Assembly (NCBI GenBank): GCA_003153055.1
Contig: PMBV01000162.1
Location: 1-12,454, forward strand
Source: Myxococcales bacterium
GTDB lineage: Bacteria > Myxococcota > Myxococcia > Myxococcales > Myxococcaceae
Direction: 5' to 3'
DNA length: 12,454 bases
In this document: piece by piece, positions 1-8,012 of the stretch
Numbering within the stretch: the stretch's first letter is position 1
How the letters are laid out: every line of letters begins with the position of its first letter
Translations under genes and position numbers: made by a program
The notes under the pieces: model-generated
The model's input: only the letters and a program-made list of their open reading frames with translations
The model's database searches: none
Told to the model about the DNA's origin: nothing

Positions 1-2964
1 CCCGTCCGGGCCGCTCCAGCGCTCAGGCACCAGGCCGATCTTGAGGTGATTGCCATCGCTCACCGCGAACAGGCCTGTCTTCTGGTACTGCGCGTCTCGT
101 TGCTGGTTGCCCTTGATGATCGCGCTGAGCTCGGTGAGCGGGACGATCTGGACCTCAGCCGTAGTGCGCGTGTAGTCGAAGCTCTCGGTGTACCCGGTTC
201 CGATGTCGCACCGGTTATCTGCCCCAGAGATGCGTAGATTGAATACATTCCTGGCCTTCAGCGTCAGGACCCCCTTCATCAGGGTCTCGCATCCGTTGCC
301 GACATTCGTTCTCCGAACGGTCACGGCGGCCGTGCCGCTGGCCGGGTCGAAGGTGCCGTACACTCGGTGGCGGAAGCTTCCGACGTCGAGCACACCGGAA
401 ATCTTGTTACCGTTGAGCCAGTAGATCGGCGCGATGCCGTCGACGGCGCGGACCCACGTCCCGCTGAGGACGTTGGCGCCCGGTCCGACCAGGAGCGACT
501 CGGAGTATTGCTTCTCCCCAGTCGCGCTGAGCACCGCCCCCATCACGCCCTCGTCGTAGCGAGCTTCGATCAGCTTGAAGACCGCCAGCCACGACGACCC
601 GAGCTTGGTGGAGGTCTTCTTCGCATCCGAGAAGCCCGTGGGCGACCCCAGCCGACCTAGCAGGGCGTGCACCTCGGAGACCTCCGTCGCTACCCCAGCA
701 CAACCCTGAAACCGGCAAGAGACGTCGTGGTAGGCGTCGAGCATCGCCGCGCGCTCGGAGAGTGCCCCCAGGGTCGAGCGGAGGACCGCAAGCATTGGGA
801 CGCCGCTCACTGGCAGCGCCACCCCCGCGTCGGGGAACGCCGCAGTCAAGATGTCGCGATCAGCCTGGAACTGCTCCCCAATGAACTTCGTGAAGCTGGC
901 CGAGTCAATTGGTGTGGTCCCACCCGCTCGCACCGAGGAGGCCAGCGCGCGAACGAGCATCTGAAGGTCACTCCACAAGCGCTCCTGCACTCGAGCCCCC
1001 ATGTAGACGTTGTTCGCCGTGGACGCGTCGTAGAAGGCCTGGATGAAGCCGAGTCGCTTCCGGATGTCGTCGATGCGATTTCCCGGGTTCACCTGGGAAT
1101 TCAACACCAGCGTGGTCGCGCTCAGCGCTGTTGACACCCAGCTGTCAAGCCGCGCCTGTCGCCCAGCCCCGTCGAGGGGGAGCGCGTCAATGGCCGACGC
1201 CCGGCCAGTGCACCAGTTGAGGTAGGCCGTCGTCTCGGCGGCATCCTTGCCCGTGACAAGGCGGGTGCAGAAAGCCAGCGACATATCGACAACTTCCTCC
1301 GCAGGCGTGCTCGCCGACGGAAGGCCGGGCAGCGAACTCGAACACTCCGCGAAGTGGTCCGTCGGGCGAGCCGTGGCGAGTTGCAGCACCCGGTCGAGGT
1401 ACGTCTCCGACGGGTTCCCGGTGCGAGGAGCGTTGAGCGATTCGGCCCGAAGGTCGAACAGCAGCCGCTCGTGCTTGGTGAGCTCCGAGTCGAGGGTAGT
1501 GGTCTGCCCAGCCACGGTTACGTCGTCAAGGTAAATGTCGTTCCCGTACTCGCTGAACCCGAGGAACGCGAGCCGGACGTTCGAGCTGCCCGCATAGGCG
1601 CTCAGGTCCACGACCACCTGCGTCCACCCGACCGTCGGCGAATAGCGAGAGGCTGGTGTGCCGACGTTCGTCCAAGGGGCCCCGCCGGCAGAGACCTGGG
1701 CCTGGATCCGGTCATTGCTGCTGGCGTAGCCCGGGTCGCGGTACATCCAATACCGCAGAACGACCCGCGAGGGTGCGACGGGGATTGCGATGGCGACCGG
1801 CATCGACATGCGCGCCTGGGTTCCGGTCGACGTGTAGTAGGAGTTGAAGTCGGCGAGCCGAGCCCCGCTGTGCGGCGCAGCGTACGGCAGGTTGCCGTTC
1901 GCCACCGGGGTCCAGGTAGGCGCAGTCGACCCGACGGTGGCGACGGTCTCGGACACCCAGGGCTGGCCCTCGAACCCGTCGCCGTAGATTGGCACCTCGG
2001 CGATCGCGATCGCGTTCGCCTCGGCATTGCCACGGAAGCTCTCGAGCCGGTCAAACTTGGCTCTCACCTGCTCCGGGGTCGCCATGGGAAGCTCGTCAGC
2101 CGTCGTGCACTTGGGTTTCGCATCACTGGACTTGGCCGCCCGCGCCAGCGCCTTCGGCGTGCCGAGCGTCTCGTCGAGAAGCGACGTGTCCGTCGTGGCC
2201 CGGACCTCCGCGTACGTCTTGCCGGATGGCGAGTAGAGCAGGGTCGGATCGAGAACGGCCCCGCAGACCGATTGGTCAGCCTCCAGACCGGCCGACGAGC
2301 GCCGACACGCTTGGTAGATGGGCCTGCTCATGTCATTACAAGTATGGGAGCCACATTCCGGACCGGTACCGGTGTTCCAAACCGGAACGTTGGTGAGGGT
2401 AGCGGTGCATGTGCTGGTGTTCCGGGTGACGGCGATCTCCGACGCGTAGGTCCCGTAGGCTGCCAACGTCTGGTCGACGACCGAAAGGTCGCACGGCCCG
2501 CCCGTGCATACTTCTTCGTAGTAGCAGGGCCCAGGGGCCATACACAGGTACGGGCCGCACGCCGGGTCGCACACCTTCTGGAGCTTGCAGGTCTGAGGGT
2601 TGGTCCCGGTGAGATGGAGGGTGGTCCTCGACCCGACCCCAAAGGCCTGATTCTGGCACGTGTTGTCGCAGGTCGTCTGCTCGTAGCGCCCGGTCTGGCC
2701 ACAGATAGAAGCGTGCCAATCACTCGTCTCGGCGCCGAGTTGGTAGCACGGCTGGTACCTCTGGTACTCCCATGGCCCCCCGCAAGTCACGTCTTCGACG
2801 GCCTTGGCGGACTGGTCGATCAGATCAGCCGTACAGCCACCCAAGGCCTCGGCGTGATGAGCTACCGAGTCGAGTCCTGCGGCGTCCTCATCTCGCCCAC
2901 AGGCGCCAGCGAGGAAGAGAGCGACCACAGACGACACCAGCAAACCAGCCTTCAATCTAAGCAC
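1..2964 (-). CDS. Large cysteine-rich lipoprotein with a choice-of-anchor-J/MAM-like module (C-terminus outside window)
   Basis: The reverse strand is open from a GTG at 2964 to base 1, exactly 988 codons without a stop, so the gene continues past the left edge. The start follows a GGGAGAG ribosome site six bases upstream. The N-terminus, MLRLKAGLLVSSVVALFLAG then A-C, is a lipoprotein signal peptide with the lipidated cysteine at about residue 22. Residues ~40-290 contain about nineteen further cysteines and are probably disulfide-bonded. Residues ~328-484 start with a GFEG motif and end with NDIYLDDVTV, the pattern of choice-of-anchor-J/MAM-like jelly-roll domains seen in secreted bacterial proteins. 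Residues ~486-790 look helical, and the rest looks beta-rich. I do not recognise the whole protein. It is probably a surface or outer-membrane adhesin-like or binding lipoprotein. The reading frame is certain and the function is not. It is divergent from the receptor operon and may share its control region. Confidence 0.88.
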   Translation of the reverse strand, partial: MLRLKAGLLVSSVVALFLAGACGRDEDAAGLDSVAHHAEALGGCTADLIDQSAKAVEDVTCGGPWEYQRYQPCYQLGAETSDWHASICGQTGRYEQTTCDNTCQNQAFGVGSRTTLHLTGTNPQTCKLQKVCDPACGPYLCMAPGPCYYEEVCTGGPCDLSVVDQTLAAYGTYASEIAVTRNTSTCTATLTNVPVWNTGTGPECGSHTCNDMSRPIYQACRRSSAGLEADQSVCGAVLDPTLLYSPSGKTYAEVRATTDTSLLDETLGTPKALARAAKSSDAKPKCTTADELPMATPEQVRAKFDRLESFRGNAEANAIAIAEVPIYGDGFEGQPWVSETVATVGSTAPTWTPVANGNLPYAAPHSGARLADFNSYYTSTGTQARMSMPVAIAIPVAPSRVVLRYWMYRDPGYASSNDRIQAQVSAGGAPWTNVGTPASRYSPTVGWTQVVVDLSAYAGSSNVRLAFLGFSEYGNDIYLDDVTVAGQTTTLDSELTKHERLLFDLRAESLNAPRTGNPSETYLDRVLQLATARPTDHFAECSSSLPGLPSASTPAEEVVDMSLAFCTRLVTGKDAAETTAYLNWCTGRASAIDALPLDGAGRQARLDSWVSTALSATTLVLNSQVNPGNRIDDIRKRLGFIQAFYDASTANNVYMGARVQERLWSDLQMLVRALASSVRAGGTTPIDSASFTKFIGEQFQADRDILTAAFPDAGVALPVSGVPMLAVLRSTLGALSERAAMLDAYHDVSCRFQGCAGVATEVSEVHALLGRLGSPTGFSDAKKTSTKLGSSWLAVFKLIEARYDEGVMGAVLSATGEKQYSESLLVGPGANVLSGTWVRAVDGIAPIYWLNGNKISGVLDVGSFRHRVYGTFDPASGTAAVTVRRTNVGNGCETLMKGVLTLKARNVFNLRISGADNRCDIGTGYTESFDYTRTTAEVQIVPLTELSAIIKGNQQRDAQYQKTGLFAVSDGNHLKIGLVPERWSGPDG

Positions 2965-3268
2965 ACTACTCTCCCTCGAGACGGCCACACACCCGTGGCT
3001 ACATCCACTATTAGACCATGAAATACGAGACATCGAACACTCCCCTCCTCAACACCAGCCTCTCGGTGTTCGGACCGGTGAGTACAGGAGTGCTCAGTTT
3101 CGATCCAGTGCGACTTTGCTCTTCTCACTGTATAAGAAAGCAAGCACTTCTATGGACCGAAACCCGCGTCCCTCGTGGGTGCCACCGGGTGGTGCTCCTG
3201 GAGCGGCCCGTCGCCGCCCGATACCACCCCATCGAACGATGTGGTCCCGCCGGGCGACTGCTCTGCAT
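2965..3268. promoter_or_regulatory. Divergent intergenic region between the large lipoprotein and the TonB-dependent receptor
   Basis: This stretch separates two divergent genes and is less GC-rich than its surroundings. On the plus strand TATAAG at 3131-3136 is a good -10 element, but no convincing -35 lies 16-18 bases upstream. On the minus strand TAATAG (3013-3008) with TTCGAT (3037-3032), 18 bases apart, is a weak promoter candidate for the lipoprotein. The receptor frame stays open upstream to an ATG at 3116, but that part has poor codon composition and lies across the TATAAG, so I treat it as leader. No tRNA or riboswitch was recognised. Confidence 0.4.
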
Positions 3269-5848
3269 ATGCATGTTCATTTCCGCGCTGAGGCTCCAGG
3301 CAGGACGTTGGCGCTCTCGGTCCTCCTCGCCGCGTCTGCGCTGGCCCAAGAGGCCACCATCCATCCACCCGAGCTCGACCGCGCCTCACCAGCCACCTAC
3401 CCCAGCTCGCTGACAGGGCTGGGCGTGGAGGGCGACGTGCGACTCAACCTCACGGTCAGCGCGTCGGGAGACGTGACGCACGTCGACCTGGTGTCGACCC
3501 CGGACCCAGCGCTGGGAGCCGCCGCGACCGACGCGGCCAAGGGGCTCCACTTCATTCCCGCGCGGCTCGGCGAAGCGGCGGTGGCAGTCATCGTCGAGTA
3601 CACGTACCGCTTCGTCGCCTCGACGGACGGCGGGACTTCTCCGCTGCTCGCGACGCTCGTCGGCACGGTGCGGAGCCAGGGCACCAGAGCGCCGGTGATT
3701 GCCGCGCAGGTCGAGACCGACGACGGCCACACCGCTGAGACGGACTCCAACGGGAGCTTCACGGTTCAAGTGACGCCCGGAGCCCGACGGGTGACGGTGA
3801 CGGCCTCGGGCCACTTCCCCGCCGTCTTCCAGGAGCAGCTGGAGCCCTCGCAGCGACTCGAGGTGCTCTACCGCGTCCTTCGAACCGCGCAGAGCCCCTA
3901 CGAGACCGTGGTCCGCTCACAGGCGGGCCGCGCCGAGGTCTCCCGACTTCGACTGGCTGGGCCTGAGCTCAAGGAGATCGCCGGCACCGGTGGGGAGCCG
4001 CTCCGAGTGGTCATGCTGCTGCCGAGCGTCACGTCCCTCGCGTCTGGGCTCTCCTACCCGGTGGTGCGAGGCTCGGTCCCCGCGGCGACCGGCTTCTTCC
4101 TCGACGGCGTGCGGGTTCCCCAGCTGTACCACCTCGCCCTCGGCCCCTCGGTGGTGCACCCAGAATTCGTCGACGGCGTCGACTTCTACCCCGCCAATGC
4201 CCCATCGACCTTCGGCAACCTCACCGGAGGCGTGGTGGCGGCGTCGGTCCGCGAGCCTCGCGACCACATGCACCTCGAGGGCTCCATCGACCTCATCAAC
4301 GCGGCCGCCTTCGCCGAGGTGCCCATTCCCGCGAGCGGCACCACCATCACGCTCGCCGGCCGCGTCAGCTACACCGGGTGGCTCCTGGCGCTGGCCTCTC
4401 GGGCCCTGAGCCGCGGCTCCGTGTCGACGGTGGCCGACTTCTACGACTACCAGGCGAGGGTCGAGCAGAAGCTGGGCAACGCCTCGCTCCGCCTGCTCGC
4501 CTTCGGGAGCTCGGACCTGGTGGGCGCTTCCCAAGCCGAACCTCAGGCGATGGGCACGTTCCTCACCTCTCGCTTTCACCGCGTCGATCTCCGAGCCCGA
4601 GTGCCGCTGGGCCCAGGCAAGCTCGAGGCCGGCGTCACCGCGGGCTGGGAAGAGCTGGGCATCTACGACGAGCTCGCGGGGAAGCGCGCGGGCTCTTTCC
4701 TCCTCGGGCGGTTCCTCGTCTCGGCCAGGGCCCAGTGGTGGGTCGAGCTGCCGCAACACTTCGTGCTCCGGTTTTCCGGTGACGTCGAGCGACAGGTGGC
4801 GAGCATCGACCACACCGCCACCATCGGGCCGGGCGCCGAGGCCGTGCGCCAACCAGATGTCATGGGCGTCATCTCGGGTCTCTCGGCCGAAGTCTCCTGG
4901 AGCCCGGAGCGCCTGTCGGTGGTGGCTGGGCTGCGCGGGTCGAGCTACCACGCTCGAGGAGGCACTCAGCTGTGGGCCGTCGAGCCCAGGCTCAGCGCGC
5001 GGTACGCGGCGACCGACGCCCTCACCATCAAAGCGGGCGCGGGCTTGTTCCACCAACCGCCGACGCTGTTGTTGAACCTCCCCATCTCCGACCTCGCCGC
5101 GCTCAAGGACGGCCTCCAAGAGACCGTGCACCTGGCGCTGGGCGTCGAGGCGAAGCTGTGGGCGGGGCTCGAGCTCGGCCTCGAGGGCTTCTTCAACCCC
5201 ATGACGCAGGTGCGAGAGAAGAGCCTGGGCGAGCTCGTCAGCGGGTCCTCGAGCTACCTCGACAAGAGCTCGCCTCTCGCCGGGCGCTCCTACGGGCTCG
5301 AGGTGCTCCTCCGGGCCCCAGCCAAGGGCCGCTTCTTCGGGTGGATTTCCTACTCGTTGATGCGCAGCGAGCGCCTCCGCAACTTCCCCGTCTTCAGCCC
5401 CGAGGGCGACCTGGTGGGCGTTCGCCAGGCCTTCGTTCCCTTCGCCTTCGACCAGACCCACACCCTCAACGTGGTCGCGGGCTATCAGCTCCCCTTGGGC
5501 TTCCGGGTGAGCGGGACGTTCCACTTCAACACCGGTCGCCCAGAGAGCGGCGAAGTGTCATCGCGCACCATGTCGCCATTCACCGACGCTGGAGGCACCA
5601 CGAGCTGGCGGGCGGTGCCGCTCGACCAGGTCGCGCGCCTTCCCCCCTTCTTCCGTCTCGACGTTCGCGCCTCGAAGGAGTGGACGCTCCGAGACTTCAT
5701 GCTCGAGCTGTACTTCGACTTCTTCAACCTGTCGTTCAGCCAGGAAGTGTATGGCTTCACCTACGGCGCCTCGGACGCTGGCCTCACGAAGCAGGCCTCG
5801 GCGGTGCCCGTCTTCATCCCATCGCTTGGCCTCAAGGGGACTTACTGA
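3269..5848 (+). CDS. TonB-dependent outer-membrane receptor with fused TonB C-terminal-like and carboxypeptidase-regulatory-like domains
   Basis: Predicted outer-membrane active transporter of 859 residues from this start. The signal peptide has hydrophobic core LALSVLLAASALA and probable cleavage ALA|QE at about residue 26. Domains in order: a TonB C-terminal-like domain (~36-115, with the conserved FIPAR segment and a terminal EYTYRF strand); a carboxypeptidase-regulatory-like beta domain (~128-205); a possible TonB box YETVVRSQ (~211-218); a plug (~240-331, with EPLRVVMLLPSV, VVRGS and FFLDGVRVP motifs); then a beta barrel to the C-terminal Tyr, as expected for an outer-membrane protein. 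The start is uncertain: in-frame ATGs lie at 3116, 3239 and 3269. The last gives the most ordinary signal peptide, and 3116 would sit upstream of a TATAAG promoter-like element. The stop overlaps the next gene's start by one base. The substrate is unknown: sequence alone does not distinguish siderophore, peptide or glycan. Confidence 0.9.
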   Translation: MHVHFRAEAPGRTLALSVLLAASALAQEATIHPPELDRASPATYPSSLTGLGVEGDVRLNLTVSASGDVTHVDLVSTPDPALGAAATDAAKGLHFIPARLGEAAVAVIVEYTYRFVASTDGGTSPLLATLVGTVRSQGTRAPVIAAQVETDDGHTAETDSNGSFTVQVTPGARRVTVTASGHFPAVFQEQLEPSQRLEVLYRVLRTAQSPYETVVRSQAGRAEVSRLRLAGPELKEIAGTGGEPLRVVMLLPSVTSLASGLSYPVVRGSVPAATGFFLDGVRVPQLYHLALGPSVVHPEFVDGVDFYPANAPSTFGNLTGGVVAASVREPRDHMHLEGSIDLINAAAFAEVPIPASGTTITLAGRVSYTGWLLALASRALSRGSVSTVADFYDYQARVEQKLGNASLRLLAFGSSDLVGASQAEPQAMGTFLTSRFHRVDLRARVPLGPGKLEAGVTAGWEELGIYDELAGKRAGSFLLGRFLVSARAQWWVELPQHFVLRFSGDVERQVASIDHTATIGPGAEAVRQPDVMGVISGLSAEVSWSPERLSVVAGLRGSSYHARGGTQLWAVEPRLSARYAATDALTIKAGAGLFHQPPTLLLNLPISDLAALKDGLQETVHLALGVEAKLWAGLELGLEGFFNPMTQVREKSLGELVSGSSSYLDKSSPLAGRSYGLEVLLRAPAKGRFFGWISYSLMRSERLRNFPVFSPEGDLVGVRQAFVPFAFDQTHTLNVVAGYQLPLGFRVSGTFHFNTGRPESGEVSSRTMSPFTDAGGTTSWRAVPLDQVARLPPFFRLDVRASKEWTLRDFMLELYFDFFNLSFSQEVYGFTYGASDAGLTKQASAVPVFIPSLGLKGTY
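5834..5840 (+). promoter_or_regulatory. Ribosome binding site for the coupled lipoprotein, inside the receptor's 3' end
   Basis: AAGGGGA lies seven bases before the ATG at 5848, within the last codons of the receptor gene. Together with the TGATG stop/start overlap it fixes the start of the downstream gene and points to translational coupling. Confidence 0.75.
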
Positions 5849-7002
5849 TGCGCCCGTTCATTCTTGCCATGGTGGTGCTCGCGGGGTGCGGCGAGAGCCC
5901 AGAGGATCTCTTTCACATCACGGGTGTCGTCACCTCGGCCGAGCAGCTCGTGGGCAAGCAACGCATCGAGCTCTGGCGAGGCGCTCCTCGCGGCGAGCTG
6001 TTTTCGAGCCCCTGCGTCCCCACGAAGGACCTGGGCAGCAGCACCACCAGTCAGGCAGGTGACTTCTCGTTCGAGCTGTTCAGAGCCGAGGTCGAGTCGC
6101 CAGGCCAGCAGTTCGGCGGATCGGCCTGCCTGAGGCTACGCACCGAGCTCGATGGAGTGCCGAGTTGGGTCGACCTCGAGAACGAACACGACACCCGGAG
6201 CACCGACGTGGGAGCGCTCGCGGCGTGGCACCCCGACGTGGGCCTCGCGGGCGACGGAGGGTTCGAGCTCGAACCCCAGCCACTTGTTCCCCAGACCGTG
6301 GCGAGGCGAGTGAGGGCGAGCCTGGTGGTTGACGGAGGCGTCTTCTGGGACGCGGTGCTCGAGCTCAGTGACGCGGGCGTGACGAGGCTGCGGCAGAGGA
6401 TTCCCCCTCAGTGGCTCGAGGACCGCGTCGCCACGCTGCGCCTCGAGGCCGCGACCGTCGGAGCGGTGACCATCGCGCCCGTTCTCAACCCCACCATCGG
6501 GCTGAGCGGCCCCACCTCGCGCCTGGCGAGATTCGGCGCCCTCGTCGACACCGGCCTCGAGCTCGCGGGCCAGCTCACCCCGGTGAGCCGAGGTGCATCG
6601 TGCGCGGGCCTCGCAACGCCCTGCCCATTGACAGACGGCGAGCTTGGGCCAATCGCGCTCGACGGGGGCACGGTCATCGAGCTCCAGCTCGCCGCTCCGG
6701 CCGTGGTGAGGAAGGTCGCGCTGCGCTCACTGAGCTACGCGGCCACCATGAAGCTCAACTTCATCGTGCTCATTGACGTTGACACTGGCGAGCGTCGGGT
6801 CATCGCCGGTCTCGGAGCCGACGGGGGCCTGGTGGGTCCGCCGGGAGACGGCCTTCAGTCCTACGGAATGCCGCTGTTCTCCGAGCTCGACGGCTTTCTG
6901 TTGCTCGACGTCGACCCGCCCTTGCCACCAGGCGACCGGTACCAGCTCCTCTTCGCTGTGCCAATCCAACACATCGCCGAGGTGTCGCTCTTCGACCGGT
7001 GA
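5848..7002 (+). CDS. Lipoprotein coupled to the TonB-dependent receptor
   Basis: A 384-residue protein whose ATG shares its first base with the receptor's TGA and has a good ribosome site, so the two are surely one operon. The N-terminus MRPFILAMVVLAGCGESPED is a compact lipoprotein signal with lipobox LAGC and Cys14. Residues ~22-75 (starting HITGVVTSAEQL) resemble a small beta-sandwich of the carboxypeptidase-regulatory or transthyretin-like type. The rest is beta-rich with many aliphatic/Asp-Gly turns and no catalytic motif I can identify. There are four other cysteines, at about 56, 94, 252 and 258. By position it may be the surface or periplasmic partner of the receptor, loosely comparable to SusD next to SusC, but I see no SusD TPR sequence features, so this is an analogy only. 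The gene is intact and its function unknown. Confidence 0.88.
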   Translation: MRPFILAMVVLAGCGESPEDLFHITGVVTSAEQLVGKQRIELWRGAPRGELFSSPCVPTKDLGSSTTSQAGDFSFELFRAEVESPGQQFGGSACLRLRTELDGVPSWVDLENEHDTRSTDVGALAAWHPDVGLAGDGGFELEPQPLVPQTVARRVRASLVVDGGVFWDAVLELSDAGVTRLRQRIPPQWLEDRVATLRLEAATVGAVTIAPVLNPTIGLSGPTSRLARFGALVDTGLELAGQLTPVSRGASCAGLATPCPLTDGELGPIALDGGTVIELQLAAPAVVRKVALRSLSYAATMKLNFIVLIDVDTGERRVIAGLGADGGLVGPPGDGLQSYGMPLFSELDGFLLLDVDPPLPPGDRYQLLFAVPIQHIAEVSLFDR

Positions 7003-7023
7003 GGCGAGCGCCCCGAGAGCGAC
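6984..7023. terminator. Possible bidirectional terminator hairpin at a convergent junction
   Basis: GTCGCTCT (6984-6991) and AGAGCGAC (7016-7023) are perfect 8-base complements, with a 24-base loop that holds GGCG/CGCC (7003-7006 and 7009-7012). The repeat spans the lipoprotein stop and ends one base before the LysR stop. No T-run follows and the loop is long, so confidence is low. Confidence 0.3.
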
Positions 7024-7947
7024 TCAGAGGAGCCGGCCGGAACGAGCCAGCGTGTCGGCGACTGCGCGCACTCGACCGACCCTCGCCCGCGCCGGTGGCG
7101 TCAACACCAACAGCGGCACCGGGGCGAACACCCACCCGGGGAGGACGCGGACCAAACGGCCCTCCTGGACCGCTGCGGCCACTTCGCCTCGTGGTCGGAG
7201 CCCGATACCCTGGCCCGCGTAGAGGGCCTGTCGAAGGACCTCGGCGTCGTTGGCTTCGAAGCGCCCGTGGAGCTCGACGCTCGTCTGCCGGCCGCGCTCG
7301 TCCTGCAACACCCAACGGTTCTCCCTCGGGCTCCGTAGAGCCCGCAAGCATTCGTGGGTGACCAGGTCAGCGGGGCTCGCGGGCACGCCGTGGGCCTTGG
7401 TGTAGCTCGGAGCCGCCGCCAGCACCCATGCCAAGAGGCCCACTCGACGCCGAATGAGAGAGCGAAGCGCGACGTCGCCGACCCACAGGGCCACGTCGAA
7501 GTCCGCCCCCTCGAGCCGAGAGGTGAGCCGCACCGAAAGCTCGACGGCCGGGGCGGTCGCGGTGAGCTCGGCCAGTGAGGCGAGCACTCCAGTCGCTACC
7601 GCCGCCTGGTGCACCGCCACTCGAACCACTCCCGACAGGCCACCGGCGTCGCGGTCGAGCTCGGTGAGGCCGAGGTCGAGCTCCGCCAGCGCCCGGCGAC
7701 AGCGCTCGGCGAACCTGAGCCCCTCCTCGGTCGGTTGGAGCCGCCGGGTGGTTCGGTCGATCAGCCGGCGACCGAGCCGGGATTCGAGCCGCGACAGCCG
7801 CAGGCTCACCCCGTTCACCGAGACTCGCGCCGACTCCGCCGCCGCGGACACGCTCCCCCGCTCGAGGATCTCAAGGAAGGTGCGCAGGTCCTCCACGCTT
7901 CCCACGTCGCGGACGTCATTCTTCATATTGGTGAAAGTGATTATCAT
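7024..7947 (-). CDS. LysR-family transcriptional regulator
   Basis: A 307-residue protein, the usual LysR length. The N-terminal winged helix-turn-helix (residues ~21-80) has the family pattern LRTFLEILERGSVSAAA, then RLSRLESRLGRRLIDRTTRR and LQPTEEG. The effector-binding domain (~110-300) includes the typical APSYTKAHGVPASPADLVTH segment, in the style of PgrR/DmlR-type members. The start is uncertain: ATG 7947 has AGGA only two bases upstream, ATG 7926 gives a more ordinary N-terminus but no ribosome site, and a GTG at 7995 is also open. The start codon lies in an AT-rich, palindrome-containing stretch, which favours a short protein with the operator around or just upstream of the start. It is divergent from the SRPBCC gene by about 65 bases and presumably controls it and itself. 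The effector is unknown. Confidence 0.92.
   Translation of the reverse strand: MIITFTNMKNDVRDVGSVEDLRTFLEILERGSVSAAAESARVSVNGVSLRLSRLESRLGRRLIDRTTRRLQPTEEGLRFAERCRRALAELDLGLTELDRDAGGLSGVVRVAVHQAAVATGVLASLAELTATAPAVELSVRLTSRLEGADFDVALWVGDVALRSLIRRRVGLLAWVLAAAPSYTKAHGVPASPADLVTHECLRALRSPRENRWVLQDERGRQTSVELHGRFEANDAEVLRQALYAGQGIGLRPRGEVAAAVQEGRLVRVLPGWVFAPVPLLVLTPPARARVGRVRAVADTLARSGRLL
7922..7946. promoter_or_regulatory. Candidate LysR operator between the divergent genes
   Basis: TTCATATTGGTGAA (7922-7935) has inverted arms TTCA/TGAA and contains a T-N11-A pattern, the classic LysR box. Three bases on, TGATTATCA (7938-7946) is an odd palindrome with arms TGAT/ATCA. Both lie in an AT-rich island of otherwise GC-rich DNA, at the start of the LysR gene and about 70 bases before the SRPBCC start. 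That LysR proteins autoregulate from such sites is family knowledge; the assignment here is inference. Confidence 0.45.
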
Positions 7948-8012
7948 GTTCCTGTGTGGCGTGTCCGCGACCGGCTGGTGACAGTGAGCTCGCACCCCAA
8001 CCCGGAGTCATC

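Noticed and set aside
2361..2376. Palindromic ACCGGTACCGGT
   Set aside because: Lies inside the large lipoprotein coding sequence, where it encodes part of a Thr/Gly turn. Short palindromes of this composition are expected by chance in GC-rich DNA.
1354..3021. Plus-strand open frame of 555 codons
   Set aside because: It is antisense to the large lipoprotein, whose minus-strand frame has a signal peptide, ribosome site and recognisable module. The plus frame translates to Arg/Gly/Val-rich sequence typical of high-GC shadow frames.
3917..5524. Minus-strand open frame of 535 codons opposite the receptor
   Set aside because: Low-complexity Glu/Arg/Gly-rich translation, opposite a clear TonB-dependent receptor.
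4972..5847. Upstream extension of the second lipoprotein frame into the receptor gene
   Set aside because: The frame is open by chance. The translation there is Arg/Pro-rich, while the lipobox signal peptide begins exactly at the ATG at 5848 with a good ribosome site.
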